25,032 nucleotides of DNA from Saccoglossus kowalevskii (taxonomy: Eukaryota; Hemichordata; Enteropneusta; Harrimaniidae). The stretch covers positions 193,775 to 218,806 of the forward strand of contig NW_003113967.1 of assembly GCF_000003605.2 (NCBI RefSeq). The letters are read 5' to 3'. A program made the position numbers and the translations under genes. Shown piece after piece: positions 18,701 to 25,032 of this stretch (the stretch's first letter is position 1; each line of letters starts with the position of its first letter). The notes under the pieces are model-generated. The model worked only from the letters and a program-made list of their open reading frames with translations, did no database searches and was not told where the DNA came from.

Positions 18701-20533
18701 AAGATATGAAAACAGTAAACACACAGTTCAACCCAGAACTAACTGTAAAATAATGATTAAAATGGCACTTTTATTATGTTGAGGCACTGTTGCAGACATG
18801 TATAATAACAATATATTGTACTGTACACACACATTTAAGTACAATCCGTCTATGTCAATAATTTGTAATTGAAATGGTATAGCATACACAGGAAAGGTAG
18901 AATGAAAACTAAAACAATAGTATTTGTTGTGTTGAATCCACGCAAAAATTAAAATATTTAATCTTGATATTTAATACTCATTTATATTATTATATTTGAC
19001 ATTTTATTTTTATATTTCTATATTGTATCATTGGAATTCATTTCATGTAATCATTTCATTCCTATATTTAATATTATTAAAGTATTGTGTTTGTGACGAC
19101 AGTCGCGCTTAATCGAAGGGCATTTGACATTTACAAGTAGACATCATGTGATAAAATATTAAAATTAGTGAAAGGTACTAAGACCGATACATATTATTAT
19201 TTTACATCTGTCACCGTAACGACATAAGTTACAGCGTGCCGTAATTTTGCGGTATTTTACGGGATATTTTCATCCTACCATATTAGAAAATGCGAATTCC
19301 AAATATGGAATGATTATGCGCGTAAGCGTCCTCTAGTAATAAAAACAAACATGACTGTCACCAGAGTTTGACCGGACTCCACACAAAGAAGTTTGCTGAT
19401 TATGTTCTAAACGTTTTGAATTTCGGCATTCCCATGGTGTATCCTTGAAAGGAAAAGATGTATAACAATAAGATTATTACAAGAATACCTTAAAGTATGC
19501 ACTCAGACAGTACGCCGCGCATCGTTCTCCGCTGCGCGTTGGTCGATACTCCAGCTGTACTGTACTTTGAGATATCCTCGTAATAACCTTATATTATACA
19601 AAAAAAGGTTGCAGGCAACCGTAGTCCGTGGTAATTATTCAACATAATCAGACGTTTCAGAAAGTATTCTTTCTCAATGATAGATATGAATATAGTGAAA
19701 ATCGTAGAAAATCTGTTGTGAACTACGACTACCTAATACAATTTACCATTATAGGCAGACATCGGTATGTGTGAAATATAAAGTGGGTAATTGATGGCGC
19801 AATACAATCTATACAATCAAACCTGGTAATTAAAATTTGATATCAAGTCAGTACACTTAACAGCGTTTTATGAAAGGTATCTACATATAATATTTTAAAG
19901 TATTAATTAATTAATATTACGTCATAAGAGTAGTTTTCAGGGGCTGTCGGTGCTATCAAAATCTCAATTTACCGTGTTTGATTCACTGATGTTAATCCCA
20001 GAGAACCATTTCCAATATCGAGATATTTCTCACTGTGAGATACATTGACGTTATGTTCTCTGTTACTGTATTCCCAATCTAGCTCATTAACCACGCCGAT
20101 CCACTCCATGCCAAAGCGGTTGTAGTCGTTGTACGGGAATAATATTTTAGTTTCATCTGTTACAGTTTCCTTTATGGTTGCATGCGTATCAGTTGTAATA
20201 TATCTCTGACGACTACTTGTGTTATTACATGTGTATACAATAATCGTCGATGCTTTGTCTCCAATGCCGCTCACTGAAGATGCGTTAACACTGTTCATCG
20301 ATACACCGTCAAGTCTTTCACGACATTTGTAAGCACTCAACGTTGACACCTTATTGCCACTAAATTCCTGACAAGAACAATGTATATATTTTATATGTAT
20401 CATTACAAAACAACATGGTTTAAAAACGAAATCTTCAAATATATCAGAACATGTCAGTACTCACAGTAAACGATATTACAACACCAATGATTACCCCTGT
20501 TACGAAGGTGACATATAATTTTAATGTGGTCAT
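15011..20533 (-). CDS. NXPE: Five-exon NXPE-like gene (whole coding span)
   Basis: Exons 20533-20465, 20367-19973, 18527-17979, 16573-16521 and 15740-15011 join in matching phases (0, 2, 2, 1) with GT..AG borders. The product is about 598 residues once a one-base frameshift in the last exon is allowed for; known NXPE proteins are roughly 550. Order: a 23-residue start with a hydrophobic helix (type II anchor), a Ser/Thr/Asn-rich stalk with several N-glycosylation sites, a neurexophilin-like beta-sandwich (GGDTFRA at 188, GRVADHGNGTYSI at 207), a short linker, then a PC-esterase domain with GDST and a conserved C-terminus (LDLWD...YICPEL). NXPE proteins are secretory-pathway proteins; at least one vertebrate member acetylates mucin sialic acids, but the role of this one is unknown. 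The frameshift leaves open whether the copy is functional. Confidence 0.8.
15867..15876 (+). repeat. C10 homopolymer
   Basis: Ten consecutive C in the last intron of the NXPE-like gene, followed by an A-rich tract. Prone to length error. Confidence 0.9.
16521..16573 (-). CDS. NXPE: NXPE-like gene, short linker exon
   Basis: Acceptor TTCTTTATTTATACAG and donor TTCAG|GTGAGT bound 53 nt. Phase-2 entry gives SPYHNTFLKDMPMKISNS and exit in phase 1. It is the only phase choice that connects both neighbours in frame. Confidence 0.6.
16699..17088 (-). pseudogene. Coding-like ORF pair in an NXPE intron, split by one TAA
   Basis: Two minus-strand open frames share one frame and are separated only by TAA at 16893-16891. 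The upstream part is hydrophobic at its start (FKFSFVCALVLFLNTMSGSQ, resembling a signal peptide, but with no ATG before the hydrophobic part), then FCQQGKFLIATEQIG. The downstream part reads YNIQDGNITVLKFNC and DPDDYLLIVYQSTF, then stops with TGA. I do not recognise the family. It could be a decayed exon or nested gene; the stop and missing ATG argue against an intact one. Confidence 0.3.
17353..17750 (+). repeat. Dispersed repeat, copy A
   Basis: About 400 bp that match the reverse complement of 19191-19598 throughout: CGTACTGTATGAGTACACAC, ATCATCGGAATGCCGAC, ATTTAGAACA, GGTCAAACCCTGG, TTTTATTAGAGGATGCTTACG, AATATGGTATGATGAAAATA and CGTTATGGTGACAGATGTA all have counterparts. The left third is itself partly palindromic. 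Lies in the intron downstream of the neurexophilin-like exon. A MITE-like element is likely. Confidence 0.8.
17542..17567 (+). repeat. (TG)n then G11 microsatellite
   Basis: Alternating TG followed by eleven G, inside copy A and absent from copy B, where the same place reads CTTTGTGTGGAGTCCGG. Confidence 0.9.
17979..18527 (-). CDS. NXPE: NXPE-like gene, neurexophilin-like domain exon
   Basis: Acceptor TGTATTTTTTTCAG and donor CAAAG|GTAATG bound 549 nt, phase 2 in and out. It contains the family hallmarks GGDTFRATM, AGRVADHGNGTYSIFF and WPGIAEIAISI, followed by a Cys-containing segment (ETQCSI, NKCEYG, SLICNK, FSCEDL). The length is a multiple of three, so skipping this exon keeps the frame. 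The two ~400-bp inverted repeat copies lie in the introns on either side. Confidence 0.85.
19191..19598 (-). repeat. Dispersed repeat, copy B (inverted relative to copy A)
   Basis: Reverse-complement partner of 17353-17750, in the intron upstream of the neurexophilin-like exon. Internal arms (TAAGATTATTACAAGAATAC at 19470 versus GATATCCTCGTAATAACCTT at 19571) form a further partial palindrome. Confidence 0.8.
19973..20367 (-). CDS. NXPE: NXPE-like gene, stalk exon
   Basis: Acceptor TTGTTCTTGTCAG leads into EFSGNKVSTLSAYKCRERLD; donor ACACG|GTAAAT ends the exon in phase 2. The 131 residues are Ser/Thr/Asn-rich with several N-x-S/T sequons (NAS, NTS, NVS, NGS, NQT) and few hydrophobics, as expected for a lumenal stem. 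It is less conserved than the other exons and is assigned by frame and position. Confidence 0.65.
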
Positions 20534-20590
20534 TGTTGGTTTGTCTCGCGATATTAAGTTCACTGTACGTAAACAGTGAAATGTTTGTAT
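20465..20590 (-). CDS. NXPE: NXPE-like gene, exon with start codon and signal anchor
   Basis: The exon begins after a TTATTTACAG acceptor (ending at 20591), so there is at least one upstream noncoding exon. The first 57 nt are 5' UTR. ATG at 20533-20531 starts MTTLKLYVTFVTGVIIGVVI then SFT, a hydrophobic helix typical of a Golgi type II anchor or uncleaved signal. It ends at a perfect donor ACT|GTGAGT, phase 0. Confidence 0.7.
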
Positions 20591-21228
20591 CTGTAAATAA
20601 ACAAAATAAGCATGATTATTTTTATACGTACAGCAATCGTGTACATAAAACTAATGAATATAGTTATAACTTCAGTTAGGTGAATGTTGTTTATTGATTC
20701 AGGTCTCGTACAACTCATATTGGAATTCCATAGCGAAAAGTGTTTGGGTGAATTTCTTCAACAAACAAGTTTCAAAGATCGAAATATTGTTCCAATTCAC
20801 TGAAATCGCGTGAATGTAATAACATTCTTGCCAGCAAAACATGAGTTCAACAGCTCAAATTTCTACAAAATCATCGTACAAAACATAATTATTTGCTTCT
20901 CTACCTTCAAGTCAGAGGCCCTCAGTACAACGTCCAGTTTTGTCTTGTAGAATCGACAATTGCGCAGACTAACAAGTCATTGTCTATTACAAATTTACTG
21001 CACTATAGATAGTTCGGTTTAACTCCCCAACCAGTCAGTAACGGTGGAGCCCGGCTGTTAATTTCTATTTTAAAATCCTACATACTTACATTAAAACGTA
21101 AAGTAAAGAAATACATGTGATTGACCAATAGTTGCAGCAGCTTGCACGATCCCTTGATTCCCAGGGCTCAAATGGTTGATTCCAAATAATCCTGCAACGC
21201 CGTGTGAACCCAAACGTGTGTACGTGGT
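20591..21228. other. No coding sequence seen: 5' side of the NXPE-like gene
   Basis: Should hold an upstream noncoding exon and promoter for the NXPE-like gene, since its first coding exon starts at an acceptor. I cannot place the transcription start. Confidence 0.3.
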
Positions 21229-21242
21229 GTCACTATGGCAAC
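21229..21242. promoter_or_regulatory. X-box-like motif (RFX site)
   Basis: GTCACTATGGCAAC fits the RFX X-box consensus GTHNYYATRRNAAC at every position. It lies about 700 bp upstream of the NXPE-like start codon. A single match in 25 kb could be chance. Confidence 0.3.
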
Positions 21243-23749
21243 AAGATACATAACATAACATTACTACAGTAACTTTTTGTATCAAAATGTCGGTTTTCCC
21301 ATCAGTCTCAAGCTAAAAGTTATTTTTAATTAAATCTCATCTATGTGCAATTATTTAACATATTGTTAAACTCATCGAATTGAAGTATTTAGATAACACT
21401 TTTATATACCGCGAAAATTTACCCTATTTGCCATACAAATTTATTTACTCTATGAATTTGAAATTGTGCTTGGTCGATCCATGGACGGCGCAAATGTATT
21501 ATATTTTTCAAAATATGCAAATCATAACAGTTCATTACGGATTTTTTTTCCAGATAATGGATTTTGACAAAAAGACTAACCATAATTTTCCTGTTGTCAG
21601 TTTGTTTGATGTGATCGCGATTGATAAATCGTGTATAATACCTTTATGTATGAACTGATAACCCGGTGTCCATATTTCACATATTTGGACTTGCTGTGGT
21701 TACATCAGTTCTAGTTTTGCGTAAGTCAATGACCTGTTCAGCTGCGTTCAGCCGCCAGACAATAACTATTACATGTTATGACTTCCTTTCCACACCACTG
21801 GTGTGATTATTGTGTCGACTAATTAAATATATACAAAGTATATTGTGATAATGATTTTTTTTAATTAAATTTGAAAATAATTTATTTTGAGAAAAACTGT
21901 GTTGAAGTTCCGGTCGCCTCATTCATGAATGGATGCAAGAACACCACTTGCGTGGTAATACTTATTCTTCACATTTTACTAGTTTTTCTGCGATGTCGGT
22001 TATGTATCTATTGTCACATATAATGATCCATATTTTATATCTTACCCAGTCCATGTCACATCATCATTTTCAATTATTATTACATAAGTAAAAAAGTAAA
22101 AGGTACGTACTTCTATCGCATATATTTTTGAAAATCGATCCAGATGTTTAAAATCAAACACAATGTGAGTTAGAACTCGACAATAATTCAGCTGTTAAAT
22201 GAAATAGTTCTGCTGGCGAGTACACAGTACTTATATTAGTTATAGGCAGAAAGTTAATATATTTGATATATATACATATATATATTAATATAATAACTTT
22301 AGTTCTAAGTGACAGAAGGTTTTAATATTTGAACGATATATACGTGGTCGCACGTTTTCATCTCCGTGTCAATTGCGATTTGAATCGGCCACATGTATAT
22401 TTATGGCTCCATCAAATGTTGTTCTTTTTTATTGAATCAGTGGCAAAGCATCTTTGTGAATGTTACGGTATTCTGGTAACACAGACACTTTTCACCAAAA
22501 TCATAACACATTTTAGCCGTCAAATTAACAACAGTTTAACAATATTTCCGAATGAAACGTCAGATGTGTGGAAACGGGGTACTTAGTTCAATTTTACGTT
22601 TCAATATTTTTCAATATATAAATATGTTTATAAAAACACTGACGAATCACGAATCATGGCCTTCAATAAAAAAACATGCACTTTGTTTAATGGGAGAACT
22701 AACTCGACAGGGAATTTCGTTCTATGAACAAAATTAAAACTTTCTCCTTATTTCTAGTTACTACCCCATGATAACGAGATGCATATTTTATTTTATGAAG
22801 CAAATAAAAACTGCCTCGTTATAACGAGATAATAAATTGTAAGTTGGTAAAGTTACCTAAACAATCTGCTACAATTCAAGGAGATTATATGCCATGAACG
22901 TGATTCTTTTATTATTTTGAGTTCATACCCTCGGAATACATACTCCGAAAAAATAATCAATTAGGGTAACCGGATGATTTTTTAGATACAAGAGTTCCAA
23001 CTACCATAGATAATGATCAAAATTGGCTTTTTGTACTTGTTTATATGGTGAGATTATTTCTTCATATTTCATAATTAATATTATGAAAACGTTTTAAAAA
23101 ATGACAATTTCAGTGAGTTTCAAGTTGATAACATTTTTTCATTATATATACAATGAAGGACGGTTTTCCTATAATGCATTGCATATATGAGCAGTAACAT
23201 TCGGTTCAAACTTCTATATTCATTACGGGGACATGGCACTTTTCCTAATACGTCATAAGTTACTTTTTTATTTGCATATTTCAGTATTTATTAGGGAATA
23301 AAATATTGTTAAACATGAATAAATGAACAGCAGTCACTAACACATAAATAATCTAATAATATTCGTGTTTAAATTTCGGAATTAAATTAAAATTAAATTT
23401 CGGAATTTTTAGATTTATTTCTTATTTGCATTGGAACTTCTTTGACAGCAATATCATCGACAATATACACAATTCAAATTTCGCCTCGAAAATGTTGTTA
23501 AAACAGACACACTTGGACATTAACCTAAATGATAGAAATTACATCGTATTAACCAAGTTCGGTCGAAACACATGAAAATCAAATATAAATCATTCGTTTG
23601 TTATGTTGGCTCAATCTAAGCATGTGTTAAAACATTCTGACCTACTTAAGTAGACAAGTAAAGTAATTACCTAACTAGTAAAAGTGCATTTAAATCAACT
23701 AAATAATTCTACATTAGACAGTGACGTAAAAATAGACTATTTTCCGTTC
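21243..23749. other. No gene seen: AT-rich intergenic sequence
   Basis: Contains simple AT repeats (22260-22295, TATATATACATATATATA) and a perfect palindrome CTCGTTATAACGAG at about 22813. Short open frames have no domain or splice support. Confidence 0.35.
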
Positions 23750-24410
23750 ACTGCAATAATCACGCGTTATGCGTGAAATCGAACGTAAAAACAGGACAAA
23801 CAAAGGTCATAGCGTCGTAGTCGCGTCAAACATCGCGTGGGATTCGACAAACGCGAACGTATTTCGGGGATATTTCCATGCTTAATAATGTGCTGTCCAC
23901 ATTTGATGATAGGCAATTTCGATTAAGTAAGGGTATTCGGAAGCAATATTTCTCTGTCGAAGATCGGCCGGCCAATGTAAGCTACGAAATAAAGAAATTC
24001 TAGTTCAAAATCAAATCGTTCGATTTTTGCGGCAGACGTTCGACGCGCGTCTTTTATGCATCTCGCGAGATCTCGCAATTGTAAGGAAAATCATCTATTG
24101 GTTTATTCCACAAACGTGGCCTCCATATAACTTGTGATTATAGTCTTCTGATTCAATTCACGCAAAAAGATATCATTGCAACGGACGCCACCATAGGCCG
24201 TCGCACCGTGACGTCATACCAGCATGCGAATGTCTGACAGCAAATATCGCATACCGATAAGAATTAGCTCGCGATCTGCTGGGACAATGCCTATACATTA
24301 ATTTATAAACAGAGAGACACGCGTGTATGTTTGATATTAACAACACTGTTTATTTTATCTTTAGATCGACCGGTTCTTGCCAACTATATACTGCGCATGC
24401 GCACGTACAA
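23750..24410. promoter_or_regulatory. CpG-rich promoter-like region
   Basis: CpG dinucleotides are far denser here than in the flanks (ACGCGTTATGCG, GTCGCGTCAAACATCGCG, GACGCGCGTC). Three classic core-promoter motifs occur within 350 bp: TCTCGCGAGA (24061-24070), the CRE palindrome TGACGTCA (24209-24216) and the NRF1 palindrome TGCGCATGCGCA (24392-24403). In animals these mark broad, often bidirectional promoters. The driven gene is not visible; it may lie right of the window. Confidence 0.5.
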
Positions 24411-24460
24411 AAAAATGGGACAAACTATAACATACACACGGAAACAGACAATACATTTGT

Positions 24461-24498
24461 GTTTGTTTGTTTGTTTGTTTGTTTGTTTGTTTGTTTGT
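24461..24498 (+). repeat. (GTTT)n microsatellite
   Basis: About nine uninterrupted GTTT units. The open frame across it is an artefact of the repeat. Confidence 0.95.
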
Positions 24499-24982
24499 AT
24501 GTAAACAGACATATAAACATTGGTACTTTCATTTCAGTGCCTGAACATATTGCTTACGTTCACTACTTATGTCATTAGTATGAGATGAAGTGTCTTCTTT
24601 ATTTATGAAATGTATCTCTTTCCCAATGTGGGATTCACCTCTTATAAACCTTTCTCACAGATTCGAGCAGAATTCAAGACTATTACATATGTAATGCACA
24701 AAACACAGTAGTTTGCCGTGGAATAAAATTGCTATTGTCTACAACCGATATGCAAATGAGGTAAAATGGTTGATTTTCTTGGCATTTGTAAGTTGCATAA
24801 CGTGAACTCCATGTTATATTTTGACCTTATAATTATTGCTGAATTCTTGCACAAACAAGGTGGTCAAGAGCCATGAAATGACAATGCAAATTAGTCCCGT
24901 GTCCATGACGCAATTCTTGGTATTTGAACTGCAAATTCAAAACTAGGCGCCTTGACGGCCCGAACTTATAGTCCGTATCTTG

Positions 24983-25032
24983 CAATTATTTTGCCATCAT
25001 TGTCCTTCAATTATTTTGCCATTATTTCATCA
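24983..25032 (+). repeat. 25-bp tandem duplication at the window end
   Basis: CAATTATTTTGCCAT occurs at 24983 and again at 25008. The array may continue beyond the window. Confidence 0.6.

Noticed and set aside
24327-24578. Open frame with a repeated FVCL pattern
   Set aside because: The pattern is only the translated GTTT microsatellite.

Overview
The window is AT-rich animal genomic DNA. Its genes are split into exons with GT..AG borders, pyrimidine-rich acceptors and long introns. It also carries dispersed palindromic repeats and a 50-N assembly gap. One gene belongs to the NXPE (neurexophilin and PC-esterase) family. Together with a spliced ParB-domain gene this points to an invertebrate such as a lancelet, hemichordate or lophotrochozoan; the species cannot be fixed from sequence alone.

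Left end (1-7800). A compact, probably bidirectional promoter lies at about 453-648. Leftward, a short first coding exon (452-415, minus) starts in a TISU/YY1-type AAGATGGCG context and ends at a GTAAGT donor; the rest of that gene is not found here. Rightward, I reconstruct an eleven-exon gene (649-7792, plus) whose junction phases all agree. It encodes about 695 residues with a ParB-like domain (VIDGNHRL motif), a basic nuclear-localisation-like stretch, a helical region and a C-terminal small-barrel (Tudor/SH3-like) domain. One in-frame TGA interrupts exon 3 upstream of the ParB domain. Intron 2 holds a degenerate 21-bp tandem array. Intron 7 holds a 156-bp MITE flanked by TTAA.

Middle (7793-15010). 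No gene can be supported. The region has a 112-bp tandem duplication with palindromic cores, the assembly gap, a pair of direct repeats around an A/C-skewed repeat-like block, and a 24-bp-arm hairpin.

Right-centre (15011-20590). A five-exon minus-strand NXPE-like gene encodes a signal anchor, a stalk, a neurexophilin-like beta-sandwich and a PC-esterase domain with a GDST catalytic motif. The last exon needs a one-base frameshift in an A run. The 549-nt neurexophilin-like exon is flanked in both introns by roughly 400-bp copies of one repeat in opposite orientation, a layout that could fold the pre-mRNA around that exon. A second coding-like ORF pair broken by one TAA sits in an intron of this gene.

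Right end (20591-25032). Mostly featureless AT-rich DNA, with an X-box-like motif at 21229 and a CpG-rich promoter-like stretch (about 23750-24410) carrying TCTCGCGAGA, TGACGTCA and TGCGCATGCGCA.

The two main genes show no sign of working together. The ParB-like protein looks nuclear and DNA-related. The NXPE protein looks like a type II membrane or secreted glycoprotein.
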